DNA from: Bacilli bacterium
GTDB lineage: Bacteria > Bacillota_I > Bacilli_A > RFN20 > CAG-826
Direction: 5' to 3'
Assembly: GCA_024680795.1 (NCBI GenBank)
Contig: JAILBR010000062.1
Coordinates: 1-44,824 of the forward strand
DNA: 44,824 bases
The notes beneath the pieces are model-generated. The model made no database searches. It was not told where the DNA came from and saw only the letters and a list, made by a program, of their open reading frames with translations. Shown here piece after piece: positions 16,046 to 25,164 of the stretch (positions are counted from its first letter, which is position 1; every line of letters begins with the position of its first letter). Made by a program: the position numbers and the translations under genes.

Positions 16046-17229
16046 AAAGGGTGGAATTATTAGCTCCTGCTGGTGACTTAGATAGATTAAAGCTTGCTCT
16101 TATATATGGGGCAGATGCAGTTTATATTGGCGGTAAAACACTATCGCTTAGAACTTTTGCATCGAATTTTTCTTTAGAAGATATCAAAGAAGGAGTGGAA
16201 TTTGCTCACTCATTAAATAAAAAAGTTTATGTTGCCTGTAATATGGTTCTTCATGATGAAGACGATAAAGAGACGTTAGAATATTTAAAAACTCTTAAAG
16301 AGTTTGACGTTGACGCAATTATCATCTCATCTTTATATTTGCTCGGATTAGCTAAGAGCATTAATTTAGAAGCACATATGTCTACTCAACTTTCGATTTT
16401 AAATATTGAAGCTGTTAAATTCTTTGCGGAAAGAGGCAGCGCAAGAATAGTGTTGGGAAGAGAGCTTTCCATTCCTGAAATTGGCCAAATTTGCCGACAG
16501 AGCCCCTCTGAAATAGAAGTTTTCATCCACGGAGGTATGTGCTCTTCGTATTCTGGAAAATGTATGCTTTCCAATGTAATGTGCGAAAGAGATCCAAATC
16601 GTGGTGGATGTGCCCATTCATGTCGCTGGAAATACCATGCATACGATGAAAATGGGTCTTTAGAAGATGAAGACAAATATTTATCTATATCAAGCAAGGA
16701 TTTATGCACTATTAAAGAAATACCTGCTCTAATTGAAAGCGGAGTTTCATCTTTAAAGATTGAGGGAAGAATGAAATCCCATAATTATTTAGCGTTTATC
16801 GTCAGTGCTTATCGTAAAGCGATTGATGATTATTATGATGGAAAAAAATACGATGAAGAATACTACATGTCTTTAATTTCATATGGAGAAAATCGTTTGA
16901 CTGGTCATGGATTTTTGCATGGAAATGTAACAGTAAATGAAATGCTATTTGATTTATCAAATAAATTTGACCACGCTGGTGAATTTATTGGAATTGTAAG
17001 ATCTTTTGATCATTATAACAAAATTGCTAAATTAGAAGTTAAGAACAAGATAATAAAAGGCGATAAGTATTATGTTATTTCTCCTAATTCAGAAATTAAA
17101 GAAGTGAAGGTTTTAGAAATGAAATATAAAGATAACGATGTCGAACAATACACAATTGCAGGAGATGTAATTGATATTCAAGTAGATATTGATTTGAAAG
17201 AATATGATTTAATACATATTATTCGCTAA
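16042..17229 (+). CDS. trhP2: Peptidase U32 family protein, TrhP2 (YrrO-like)
   Basis: This 395-residue protein follows the U32 family from ELLAPAGDLDRLKLALIYGADAVYIGG through LVHEKK-type barrel strands to the signature HGGMC and the cysteine-rich stretch at about residues 165-195 (cysteines in MCSSYSGKC, VMCERDPN, GGCAHSC). It ends in a C-terminal beta domain that may bind tRNA. In Bacillus and E. coli (YegQ) these proteins are required for prephenate-dependent tRNA hydroxylation at U34; protease activity is not expected. It is coupled to the TrhP1-like gene by a four-base overlap. Confidence 0.88.
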   Translation: MKRVELLAPAGDLDRLKLALIYGADAVYIGGKTLSLRTFASNFSLEDIKEGVEFAHSLNKKVYVACNMVLHDEDDKETLEYLKTLKEFDVDAIIISSLYLLGLAKSINLEAHMSTQLSILNIEAVKFFAERGSARIVLGRELSIPEIGQICRQSPSEIEVFIHGGMCSSYSGKCMLSNVMCERDPNRGGCAHSCRWKYHAYDENGSLEDEDKYLSISSKDLCTIKEIPALIESGVSSLKIEGRMKSHNYLAFIVSAYRKAIDDYYDGKKYDEEYYMSLISYGENRLTGHGFLHGNVTVNEMLFDLSNKFDHAGEFIGIVRSFDHYNKIAKLEVKNKIIKGDKYYVISPNSEIKEVKVLEMKYKDNDVEQYTIAGDVIDIQVDIDLKEYDLIHIIR

Positions 17230-17283
17230 AAGAATAATTAGGTGGTAATATATTAAAAAATCGCTTAAATGAGGTTAAACATC

Positions 17284-18459
17284 ATGATTAAAAGATTAGG
17301 ACTCGTAGAATTTGAAAACATATTTCCAAGAATGGCGGATGCTTTTCCACCGGAAGAGATTAAATCTTATAATCAATTTGTTAACTTATTAAGCACCGAT
17401 AATTACGTACTATATGGATATTTCGATGAAGAGAAACTTGTCGGATATGCTTTATTGTGCGTGAAAGACAATTTGTTGTGGCTTGATTATTTAAACATTT
17501 TTAGTGAATATCAAGATAAACACTACGGCAGTAAATTTGTTAGGGAAATATTAAAATTTGCTCCTGATACGCAAGGCATGTTTTTAGAAGTGGAAGCGAT
17601 AGAATCCGACGATTATAACGATAATAAAGTTAGAAGAATGAGATTCTATAATAGGTTAAATATAGTTCAATTAGATGTTAACTATTTATTTCCAACAGTA
17701 GAAGGATCTGTTCCACTAAATTTATGCTTCATTCCTAATGATACAATCACCTTTTTAGAAAAGGAATCAATCAAGGATATGGTGGCTTTTGTCGTCAAAA
17801 CTGTGCATAAAGATATTCCGCACGCTTGGCAAGTGATGAGAACATATTATGACGATATTAAGGATGTTGAGATATTCCATTTTTCGATGAGTGATATTGA
17901 TGTTGAAAACGAAAATGAGGTTAATGCTTTAGGAAGATTAATCTATCACACCGATCCATTTATTTATCCAGCTTTATTAGATAGTATTGATAATTCAGTA
18001 GCTTGCGCAAAAGCATTATTGCTTAGCGATTCCATGTTTAATACTCGTTATATCAAGGTGGCAAAAATTAACGGAAATGTCGCTGGATATATGCAAATCT
18101 TAGAAGAGGCTACACCAGAAACTAACCATAGTGAAATAGAAAGAGCAATTAAAGAATCATTAGGCTATCTCCCTCGCGACTTTAACCAAGTCATGGAAGG
18201 ATATTTTGATTTATTTGATGGTAACTGGGAAGGAACGCAAATCGTTTCCTTAGCGGTTTTGCCAGAATATAGAGGAATGAAGATAGCGAGTAAAATGCTA
18301 TATTCCCTATCTAGCAAAAAAACATATTCTTTAGCGTGCATCAAAGATAATTTCGCTGCTAGAGAACTTTACCGTAAATGTGGATTCGTATTATTATATG
18401 AATATCCAGGCTACACTGATGTTCCTTGTGTGGAATTAATCAAAAAAGGAGATAACTAA
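17284..18459 (+). CDS. Tandem GNAT acetyltransferase
   Basis: The protein has 391 residues and two GNAT folds. The first (about 1-150) has a weak acetyl-CoA loop (QDKHYGSKF). The second (about 250-391) has the good motif VSLAVLPEYRGMKIASKML followed by NFAARELYRKCGF. The N-acetylation substrate is unknown. I chose ATG 17284 because GAGG sits nine bases upstream, overlapping an earlier ATG at 17269. The stop codon overlaps the start of the TIR gene by one base (TAATG), so the two are translationally coupled and probably act in one process. Confidence 0.8.
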   Translation: MIKRLGLVEFENIFPRMADAFPPEEIKSYNQFVNLLSTDNYVLYGYFDEEKLVGYALLCVKDNLLWLDYLNIFSEYQDKHYGSKFVREILKFAPDTQGMFLEVEAIESDDYNDNKVRRMRFYNRLNIVQLDVNYLFPTVEGSVPLNLCFIPNDTITFLEKESIKDMVAFVVKTVHKDIPHAWQVMRTYYDDIKDVEIFHFSMSDIDVENENEVNALGRLIYHTDPFIYPALLDSIDNSVACAKALLLSDSMFNTRYIKVAKINGNVAGYMQILEEATPETNHSEIERAIKESLGYLPRDFNQVMEGYFDLFDGNWEGTQIVSLAVLPEYRGMKIASKMLYSLSSKKTYSLACIKDNFAARELYRKCGFVLLYEYPGYTDVPCVELIKKGDN

Positions 18460-19823
18460 TGGCGGATGTATTTATTTCCTATCAACACGATAGTATAGAC
18501 AAAGTCGTTGAATTAGCGGAATATCTAGAAAATAATGGCAGAAAATGCTGGTATGCTCCTAGAGATGTTTCCTTTTCTTATGCTTCTGACATTGTAGACG
18601 CAATTTCTACATGCCGTGTATTTGTAGTTCTTATTGACGATAATTGTTTTAATAGTGTCCATGTTCTCAATGAAATTGAACAAGCATATAAATACTTTAG
18701 TCGACATAGTTGCATGATTTTGCCTGTCATCTTCACACAAAATCCACTTTCTAAAGAGTTAAATTATTATTTATCTAGAATCCAATTTATAATTGGATAT
18801 GATCGTCAATTCTTTGAAGTTAAAAGTGAAATTCTTGCAAAGATTAATCTCTGCTTTGGCTGTTCTACTGGAGTGAATAATAGTGTTAACATTGATGAAG
18901 CCGGTATTAATAACGCTGTTTATAATAAAGTGCAACAATTTAATAATGGTGGTGAAGAAGAAGTAAGACTCGCTAATCGTTATTATGATGTTGATGATCG
19001 ATATGAAAAAAGAAGACTAAGAACCGAAGCGGAACTACTTTTGCCTTTTGAAAAGAAAGCATGTGATGAGCTTTTAGAAGGTAAAGAGCATATGAAGGGC
19101 TTAATTGTCACTTGTATGTACGCTCATGCCAATATGGACAAGTTAGATTTATCTAAATTTGATAAGATTATTGGCTTCTGCTATAACGAAAAAGCAGTTT
19201 TTGAAGCAAACTATGATTTTAAGAGTGACAAATGTTGCTTCTATAACCTTGATGCTGAAGACTCGGAATTTGAAGATAAACTTATCGGTTATATGAAAGC
19301 AAACGAAATCGATAAATTTGATTATATGGATATCACAATGGGATTTTTAGATTGGAAAAAACCATTTAATGTATTAAAAATCTTAAAAAGATATATGAAT
19401 AAAGATTGCCGTATTTTTGTAAGAGATGTCGATGATGGAGTGGTTTTTGCCTATCCAGATAAAGATGGCTTATTTAAACAATTTAAAAAGTTCTATGTCG
19501 TCAATCCAATCGCAGGATTTAGAAGTTCTGGAAGAAGAATTTTTGGATATTTCCAAAAGATTAAAGCTAGAGAAATTAAACTAGTTCATTCTGGCATTGA
19601 TATTAGTGATTTAGATTACGAGCAAAAAGAAAAGATGTTCTTCTCTTATTTTGGTTTTATACCAAATGACTTCAGAATTTGCTATAACGAAGATCCAACT
19701 AAAGAAGAATATAAAAAGATTATTGAGTGGTGTGATTTATATTATGATGACTTAGAAGAAGCGTTTATGGATAATGATTTCTTCTATAATTCAGGCTATT
19801 TCATCTATACGATTAAAATGTAA
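18459..19823 (+). CDS. TIR-domain protein with methyltransferase-like C-terminal domain
   Basis: The protein has 454 residues. Residues 1-135 are a TIR domain: the first strand DVFISYQHD, RKCWYAPRD, VFVVLIDDN, then HVLNEIEQAY, where Glu72 occupies the place of the catalytic glutamate of NAD-cleaving TIRs. A short linker leads to residues 190-454, which resemble a class I SAM-dependent methyltransferase (KIIGFCYNEKAVFEAN, FYNLDAEDSEFEDKL, CRIFVRDVDDGVVFAYPD). The usual glycine-rich motif is degenerate (LIVTCMYAHANM) and the acidic residue after strand 2 is Cys, so this half may bind a nucleotide-like ligand rather than methylate. It is co-translated with the GNAT gene. A defence role is possible, since bacterial TIRs often act in antiphage systems, but it is unproven. 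Confidence 0.8.
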   Translation: MADVFISYQHDSIDKVVELAEYLENNGRKCWYAPRDVSFSYASDIVDAISTCRVFVVLIDDNCFNSVHVLNEIEQAYKYFSRHSCMILPVIFTQNPLSKELNYYLSRIQFIIGYDRQFFEVKSEILAKINLCFGCSTGVNNSVNIDEAGINNAVYNKVQQFNNGGEEEVRLANRYYDVDDRYEKRRLRTEAELLLPFEKKACDELLEGKEHMKGLIVTCMYAHANMDKLDLSKFDKIIGFCYNEKAVFEANYDFKSDKCCFYNLDAEDSEFEDKLIGYMKANEIDKFDYMDITMGFLDWKKPFNVLKILKRYMNKDCRIFVRDVDDGVVFAYPDKDGLFKQFKKFYVVNPIAGFRSSGRRIFGYFQKIKAREIKLVHSGIDISDLDYEQKEKMFFSYFGFIPNDFRICYNEDPTKEEYKKIIEWCDLYYDDLEEAFMDNDFFYNSGYFIYTIKM

Positions 19824-19828
19824 AAGAA

Positions 19829-19857
19829 AACCTCCGAAATTTCTCGGAGGTTATTTA
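19829..19857. terminator. Bidirectional terminator
   Basis: AACCTCCGA and TCGGAGGTT form a perfect 9-bp stem with a six-base loop. It is followed by ATTTATTTT on plus and by TTTTCTTTTA on minus. It separates the converging TIR and pyruvate kinase genes. Confidence 0.9.
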
Positions 19858-19870
19858 TTTTATAAATAAT

Positions 19871-21286
19871 TTATCGAACTGTCTCTAGTTTGATGAGGTT
19901 TGTGGTGCCAGCTTTTGCGCCTGCTCCTCCACCAGTTAAGACCACATGATCACCAGGTTTTAATCCAAATGTCATTTTTGCTAAGTTAAGAGCGTTATTA
20001 AACATTGGGGTGGTGTGTTCGAAGTGACCCGCCATAGCTGGAGTGACGCCCCAAGAGAGTGCAAGTCTATACCAAATCTTTTCGCTAGTGGTAACACCGA
20101 GAATATCAACTGGGCAACGGAATCTAGCGACCATTCTAACGGTAACGCCGCTAACGGAAGAGATAACGATGGCTTTTGCATCGATATCCATAGCCATATC
20201 ACAAGTTGCATGGCTAATTGCATCAACTGTATTTCTAATTTCGAAACTAGTTTCGTTAAATAATTTCTTATAGTTAATTGTTCTTTCAGTAAATTCAGCA
20301 ATGGCAGCCATATTTTTAGTAGCTTCGACAGGATATTTTCCTTGGGCGGATTCGCCAGAAAGCATAATAGCGCTGGTTCCATCATAAACGGCATTAGCAA
20401 CGTCAGAGATTTCTGCTCTAGTTGGACGTGGATTATTAATCATCGACTCTAACATTTCGGTAGCGGTGATAACAATCTTACCCATCATACGGCATTTCTT
20501 GATGAGGTGTTTTTGGATGGAAGGGACTTCGATAAATGGAACTTCGACGCCTAAGTCACCTCTAGCAACCATGATGCCATCAGCGATTTCACATATTTCA
20601 TCGATATTATCGACACCAAATCTATTTTCAATCTTAGCGATGATTTGGATATTTTGTCCGCCATGTTCATCTAAGAAGCTTCTCATATCAACCATATCTT
20701 GTTTACAAGATACGAAGCTAGCAGCAACAAAGTCGACATCCTGTTCAATACCGAATAATAAGTCGCTCTTATCTGCTTCAGAGAGGAAGACTTGTTTTAA
20801 ATGTTTCTCTGGGAAGGACATGGATTTACGGTTAGATAATTTGCCACCATTTGTGACAACTGTATAAATATCTTTACCTTCAATCTTTGTGACTTTAAAT
20901 CTTACTAGTCCATTGTTAACTAGAATGACATTGCCTGGTTCTAATTCTTCTGGTAATTTCTTATAACTGACCGATACTTTCTTTTCGTTGCCTTTGATAT
21001 CTTCGGTTGTAAAAATGAATTCTTCCCCGTTCTTTAAGAAAATTTCATCATTTTCAAATAAACCGATACGATATTCTGGTCCTTTGGTATCGAGCATGAT
21101 GGCGATAGGTAAGTTGAGTTCTTCTCTAACTTTTTTAATCATGTCGAAACGAGCTTTGTGCTGCTCATGATTTCCATGAGAAAAATTAGCTCTTGCGACA
21201 TTCATGCCTGCTTTTGCCATCTCAATAAGAGTTTCTTCGGCATCACTAGCAGGCCCGATAGTGCATATAATTTTTGTTTTACGCAT
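19871..21286 (-). CDS. pyk: Pyruvate kinase
   Basis: This 471-residue enzyme converts phosphoenolpyruvate and ADP to pyruvate and ATP. It starts RKTKIICTIGPAS and contains ARANFSHG, MLDTKGPEYR, the catalytic lysine region IIAKIENRFG, the metal-binding GIMVARGDLGVEVP, TATEMLESM and the MLSGESAQGKYP segment. It has the A, B and C domains but lacks the extra PEP-utiliser-like domain that Bacillus enzymes carry at the C-terminus. AGAGGA precedes ATG at a good distance. It is transcribed alone. Confidence 0.98.
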   Translation of the reverse strand: MRKTKIICTIGPASDAEETLIEMAKAGMNVARANFSHGNHEQHKARFDMIKKVREELNLPIAIMLDTKGPEYRIGLFENDEIFLKNGEEFIFTTEDIKGNEKKVSVSYKKLPEELEPGNVILVNNGLVRFKVTKIEGKDIYTVVTNGGKLSNRKSMSFPEKHLKQVFLSEADKSDLLFGIEQDVDFVAASFVSCKQDMVDMRSFLDEHGGQNIQIIAKIENRFGVDNIDEICEIADGIMVARGDLGVEVPFIEVPSIQKHLIKKCRMMGKIVITATEMLESMINNPRPTRAEISDVANAVYDGTSAIMLSGESAQGKYPVEATKNMAAIAEFTERTINYKKLFNETSFEIRNTVDAISHATCDMAMDIDAKAIVISSVSGVTVRMVARFRCPVDILGVTTSEKIWYRLALSWGVTPAMAGHFEHTTPMFNNALNLAKMTFGLKPGDHVVLTGGGAGAKAGTTNLIKLETVR

Positions 21287-21368
21287 ATGATGGTCCTCTA
21301 TATTTAAAATTATAAGTCAAAAGCTCATATGTAGTTTATATTTTTTATATTTTTTACTATTAAAAGAT

Positions 21369-21395
21369 GTAAATATATTTACGTTTGGCTAAAAT
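21369..21395 (+). promoter_or_regulatory. Palindromic operator and -10 box of the two-component operon
   Basis: A perfect 14-bp palindrome (GTAAATATATTTAC, 21369-21382) lies at the -35 position of TAAAAT (21390-21395), which is only six bases from the ATG at 21402. The transcript would be leaderless, and no ribosome-binding site is present. The palindrome may be an autoregulatory site for the response regulator. Confidence 0.55.
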
Positions 21396-21401
21396 AATGT
21401 C

Positions 21402-22793
21402 ATGAAAGCGAAGATTAATCCGATAATTATATTAGTTATAGATGCGTTTTTTTTCTTACTGATTTTCGCAGTTGGTATTGTTTCTGCTTTGCCTTCTATA
21501 AGTGGAAACGAAGCATCTACTTATGTAGCTAATACAATTACCATCTTTGCGTTATTTGCACTTTTATTATTAATAATTATTGAAAGTATAGCGCCTTTAT
21601 TTATCAAACAAGCTAATCGTAGTAATTTAGTTTTTATGGTTGGCTTATTTTTCACTATCTTCTTTTCTAAAGATGCACTTAATCTCTTTAGATCTTGGGG
21701 CCTACCTCCATATGTTGTTGATGGCACTTTTGTTGACATATATCGAAATCTGCAATTCGCTTCATTTATGGTTGTAGCATTTTCTTTCTATATCAAAGTT
21801 ACAAAAAAATACGGTGTTAGTCTTCTTAAAGGCGAAAACGTTACCGGTGTCGCTGTTTTGATTGTGTGCCACCTCCTATTTATAGGATTAACTTTTGCGG
21901 ATCAAGAATTCGTTGCTTTCGTCTTGCTTTTTGTCGCTTTATCGTATTTCTCTATTAGAGTGTTTTATTTAATAACAAAAGAAAAAAAGCAGAATCTTAG
22001 ATTTTTCATTTATACAATTATCGTCTCTACTCTTCTTGCTGAGGAGTTATTAACTCCTCTATCGGCTGTTTCCCCTACTTTATCAACAAGAAGTGTTTTA
22101 CCAATCGGCGCGTTAATTATCTTCTTTGCTTATTTCATTGCTTATCTTGATCTAACAATTTCAATTCAATCTAAAGCCCATCTTCAAGAAGAATACGAAA
22201 GAAAAGTAAATGAACTACAGGCTAACGTTTTAAAAAATCAGATTAAGCCACATTTTATTTTTAACGCTTTAAATGTCATTAAAACTTTGTATATGACAGA
22301 CCATGAAAAAGGGGAAGAAGCATTAGATTTATTATCAAAACATTTAAGAATGTATGTTTCAGCAGCCGATGTATATTTGGTTCCTTTAGATAAAGAATTA
22401 GAGATAATTGAAAACTATCTTGAACTTGAAAATATGAAGGTCTCTAAACCTTTTAATATTATTTATAATATTGATGTCTATGATTTTGAGGTTCCATATT
22501 TTTCCATCCAGCCGTTAATCGAAAATATTGTTCATTATTCTAAAATTAATGAAAAAGAAGATGGCACGATTGAGATTATCACTTATAAAGAAGACGATTA
22601 TTATTTCTTAATTGTCGCTGATAACGGGGTTGGTTTTGATGTCAAGCAAATCAAAGAAACATCAGCTGGACTAAAAAACTGTGTAGAAAGATTTAAAATT
22701 TTGCTTAACGCTTCGGTGGAAGTTACGAGTAAAATTAATAGCGGAACAAGAATTATTATCAAAATTCCAATTAAGAAAGTAGGACAAAAATAA
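21402..22793 (+). CDS. LytS-type membrane sensor histidine kinase
   Basis: The protein has 463 residues. The first 260 carry seven or eight hydrophobic segments with almost no extracytoplasmic domain, so sensing is probably within the membrane. The kinase half is of the His_kinase (LytS/YesM) type: phosphoacceptor His in LKNQIKPHFIFNALN, then SKHLRMY, PLDKELEIIENYLELE and a HATPase domain with FSIQPLIENIVHYS, VADNGVGFD and GLKNCVERF. Its stop codon overlaps the regulator start (TAATG). The output regulator is not of the usual LytTR class. Confidence 0.9.
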   Translation: MKAKINPIIILVIDAFFFLLIFAVGIVSALPSISGNEASTYVANTITIFALFALLLLIIIESIAPLFIKQANRSNLVFMVGLFFTIFFSKDALNLFRSWGLPPYVVDGTFVDIYRNLQFASFMVVAFSFYIKVTKKYGVSLLKGENVTGVAVLIVCHLLFIGLTFADQEFVAFVLLFVALSYFSIRVFYLITKEKKQNLRFFIYTIIVSTLLAEELLTPLSAVSPTLSTRSVLPIGALIIFFAYFIAYLDLTISIQSKAHLQEEYERKVNELQANVLKNQIKPHFIFNALNVIKTLYMTDHEKGEEALDLLSKHLRMYVSAADVYLVPLDKELEIIENYLELENMKVSKPFNIIYNIDVYDFEVPYFSIQPLIENIVHYSKINEKEDGTIEIITYKEDDYYFLIVADNGVGFDVKQIKETSAGLKNCVERFKILLNASVEVTSKINSGTRIIIKIPIKKVGQK

Positions 22794-23572
22794 TGAAGAT
22801 CATAGTAGTGGATGATGAGATTAGTTCCCTTCATGTTTTCTTAGATCAAATTATTGAAAATAAAGACATCGAGTATAAGTTTTTTAAGGACGACTTAAAC
22901 GCGATTATTTCCTATTTAAAGAGCAACACTATCGATGGAGCCTTCCTAGATATCAATATGCCTAACGTTAATGGGGTGGAGCTTGCTAAGAAAATAATTG
23001 CTTCTTCTCCGTTTACTAAAATTGTTTTTGTCACAGGTTTAAATTATAAGATTAACGATTTACCCGAAGAGGTTAAAAAGCATACTCAGGGAATCATCTA
23101 TAAACCAGTCAAAGAAAGCGAACTAGAAAGATACATCAATATTATTGTTGATGTTAAACCAGTTCTCCACGTAAAGACTTTAGGACATTTTGATTGTTTT
23201 ATAAATAATCATGTTGTGAAATTCTCTTCTAACAAAAGTAAGGAACTATTTGCTTTACTAATTGCGATGAATGGCAAAAGCTTAACAATGGAACATGCGA
23301 TTACTTGCCTATGGCCTGATAAGCCTTTAGATAAATCTAAAATTTCATACCGAGACGCGGTTTGGAGATTAAGAAGCACTTTAAAAGAAATCGGATTCCC
23401 TTGCGTAGAGTTCTCACGTGCTTTGCTAACTTTAAATAAAGAAAATATCGAATGTGACTATTACGATTTATTAAATGGTAAGGATGTTTTTTATAACGGT
23501 GAATTCATGGTTTCGTATGAATGGTCACTCGATTATGAAAACGAAATTGAATACTATTTAGACAACAAATAA
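22793..23572 (+). CDS. Response regulator with SARP/OmpR-like winged-helix output
   Basis: The protein has 259 residues. Residues 1-120 are a receiver domain with the acidic pair in IIVVDDE, phosphoacceptor Asp in FLDINMPNVNG and the lysine in IIYKPVKE. Residues 125-230 begin LHVKTLGHFDCFINN and continue KSKELFALLIAMNGKSLTMEHAITCLWPD, the pattern of SARP/BTAD-type winged helices rather than LytTR. The bacterial transcriptional activation (TPR) domain of true SARPs is missing. It is partner of the kinase by overlap and order; the targets are unknown, though the 14-bp palindrome upstream of the operon is a candidate. Confidence 0.88.
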   Translation: MKIIVVDDEISSLHVFLDQIIENKDIEYKFFKDDLNAIISYLKSNTIDGAFLDINMPNVNGVELAKKIIASSPFTKIVFVTGLNYKINDLPEEVKKHTQGIIYKPVKESELERYINIIVDVKPVLHVKTLGHFDCFINNHVVKFSSNKSKELFALLIAMNGKSLTMEHAITCLWPDKPLDKSKISYRDAVWRLRSTLKEIGFPCVEFSRALLTLNKENIECDYYDLLNGKDVFYNGEFMVSYEWSLDYENEIEYYLDNK

Positions 23573-23616
23573 TGCCGTTAGCGTTTTTTTAGCGCTTGCT
23601 AGTATAAGATAGTGCT

Positions 23617-23668
23617 GCATCTGAAGAAGCGAACCTACCTATATGCTTCTACGATGCATTTTTATTTT
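23617..23668 (+). terminator. Large terminator-like hairpin
   Basis: The arms GCATC plus AGAAGC pair with GCTTCT plus GATGC around a 14-base loop, then ATTTTTATTTT. It ends the two-component operon. TATAAG at 23603-23608 sits just upstream, so a short separate RNA is possible, but no good -35 box is visible. Confidence 0.65.
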
Positions 23669-23679
23669 CGTTAAAAAAT

Positions 23680-23713
23680 AGACTTCGTCCTACGAAATAG
23701 GATGTCTTTTTAT
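23680..23713 (+). terminator. Second terminator-like hairpin
   Basis: AGAC and TCCTA pair with TAGGA and GTCT across a small asymmetric bulge, followed by TTTTTATTC. It forms a tandem arrangement with the preceding hairpin. Confidence 0.6.
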
Positions 23714-23730
23714 TCTATATAGAATATAAT
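23711..23730 (+). promoter_or_regulatory. 16-bp palindromic operator overlapping -10 box of TerB operon
   Basis: TATTCTATATAGAATA (23711-23726) is a perfect palindrome that runs into TATAAT (23725-23730). It sits where a repressor would block RNA polymerase. The gene at 23753 has AGGAG upstream of its ATG. Confidence 0.6.
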
Positions 23731-23752
23731 TAATCTATTAGGAGTATTAAAC

Positions 23753-24178
23753 ATGAAGTTTGAATTAGATGATGTTTTTAACAAATATTTACATATGACT
23801 TATCGTGAAAAAGTCGAAGTAGCTAGAGAAATGATTGGTGATATGGCGCCTTTCTTAATGAAACTTGATTTAGGAGAAGAAGACCGCATCAATTTCTATA
23901 TCAGTCTTGTCAGATTATTTGCGGGCGCTGATCAAAAGCTTTCTTTAGAAGAGTGCAAACTTTTTAACGATATATTTTCTATCGACTTAACTTTAAAAGA
24001 ATTTTCAACTTTGATGGTTGGCAATGATGAAGAGTTTGTCACTAGTATGGATAAAATTATCGACATGATGGATGACGAAGTAAAAGTTGCTGCTTGCTCG
24101 TTCGGTCTCGTATTTTTATCAGTTGATCGCAATATCAACGAAAGTGAAAGAAAAGTATTTGAACGCATTTTAGCTTAA
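23753..24178 (+). CDS. TerB-like helical protein, paralog 1
   Basis: This 141-residue, all-helical, cytoplasmic protein resembles TerB domains: FYISLVRLFAGADQKLSLEECKLFNDIF carries the acidic residues around the family's metal-binding helices, and a second half ends in FGLVFLSVDRNINESERKVFERIL. Two paralogs of similar length occur at 25165-25593 and 40245-40679. It is first in an operon and overlaps the transglutaminase-like gene by one base. The TerB name comes from tellurite resistance, but nothing here indicates that role. No signal peptide is present. The function is unknown. Confidence 0.7.
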   Translation: MKFELDDVFNKYLHMTYREKVEVAREMIGDMAPFLMKLDLGEEDRINFYISLVRLFAGADQKLSLEECKLFNDIFSIDLTLKEFSTLMVGNDEEFVTSMDKIIDMMDDEVKVAACSFGLVFLSVDRNINESERKVFERILA

Positions 24179-25128
24179 TGTTGAGGGATTACTACTATAA
24201 TTTATTAAATAATTATCAAAAAAGAATCTATGATTCTGTTTTAGCCGCTGCCAAAAGATTCGAAAAAAACGCAAAAGTCGGTGGTGGTGTCTTTTTAAGC
24301 AATGCTGATTTTGAAAAAACCATTGATTCATTAAGATGTGATCATCCAGAGCTTTATTATATGAATTTCAACATGTCAGTGACTGGTGGATTCTTTTCTA
24401 CGACTTTGCATCTAAATTACACAATTAGTAAAAACGACAGAAAGAAATATGATAATGCCCTTGAAAATTTTATAAATTTTGTTAAAGCAAAATGCCAAAA
24501 TCTTAAAGGTGAATATGAAAAGGCATTATTTGTCCATGATATTTTTGCTGAGAATGTAGTGTATGACCTTAAAGAGAAAAATGCCTATGATATGCTCGGA
24601 CCTATCCTTCATAAACGAGGGGTCTGTCAGGGAATTGCATTTGCATATAAATATATTTTGGATGAGCTTGGCGTTGATTGCATTACCGCTGTAGGTGATG
24701 TTCATTCTTCAACTACTAACGGACCACATGCCTGGAACTTAGTCAAAGTAGCAGGCCGATGGTATCATGTTGATGTTACTTTAGACCTCAAGCAAGGTGA
24801 CACTTTCTTCCATGCTTATTTTATGAATAATGATAGCGATACCTTCATCAACCACAAATATAAGTACCGCATGAGTATTGAATGTCGTTTTATCAATGAC
24901 AATTATTTCTATAGAAATAAATCGTTTTTTACTGATGTTGATAAAGCGGCCCAATATATCGTTGATAAATGGAGAGATTCTAACATTGTAGAAGTAAAAA
25001 TATTACGCGCCGATAAAGCAAACAATATCAAGAATTTGATGAATGCAATTGCTAGAACTGGTGGGATGTATCAATTCTTTATTTATCCAATCGATCAACT
25101 AGATGTATATGCAGTCTATAAAAAATAA
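24178..25128 (+). CDS. Cytoplasmic transglutaminase-like protein
   Basis: The protein has 316 residues and a transglutaminase/protease-like core with a complete catalytic triad: Cys in KRGVCQGIAFAYK (about 149), His in GPHAWNLVKV (about 183) and Asp in WYHVDVTLD (about 198). The N-terminal 100 residues (LLNNYQKRIYDSV and a DHPELYYMNF segment) resemble those of other bacterial transglutaminase-like proteins. No signal peptide or membrane segment is visible, although many relatives are exported. It lies between two TerB paralogs, with a one-base overlap at the first. It may cleave or cross-link proteins; the substrate is unknown. Confidence 0.85.
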   Translation: MLRDYYYNLLNNYQKRIYDSVLAAAKRFEKNAKVGGGVFLSNADFEKTIDSLRCDHPELYYMNFNMSVTGGFFSTTLHLNYTISKNDRKKYDNALENFINFVKAKCQNLKGEYEKALFVHDIFAENVVYDLKEKNAYDMLGPILHKRGVCQGIAFAYKYILDELGVDCITAVGDVHSSTTNGPHAWNLVKVAGRWYHVDVTLDLKQGDTFFHAYFMNNDSDTFINHKYKYRMSIECRFINDNYFYRNKSFFTDVDKAAQYIVDKWRDSNIVEVKILRADKANNIKNLMNAIARTGGMYQFFIYPIDQLDVYAVYKK

Positions 25129-25164
25129 AATGTCTAGTTTATAATTGAAAAAGGAGCAAAAATT

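Noticed and set aside
18459-19823. Thoeris defence system
   Set aside because: A TIR protein is present, but no ThsA-like effector (SIR2/SLOG or macro-type) lies nearby.
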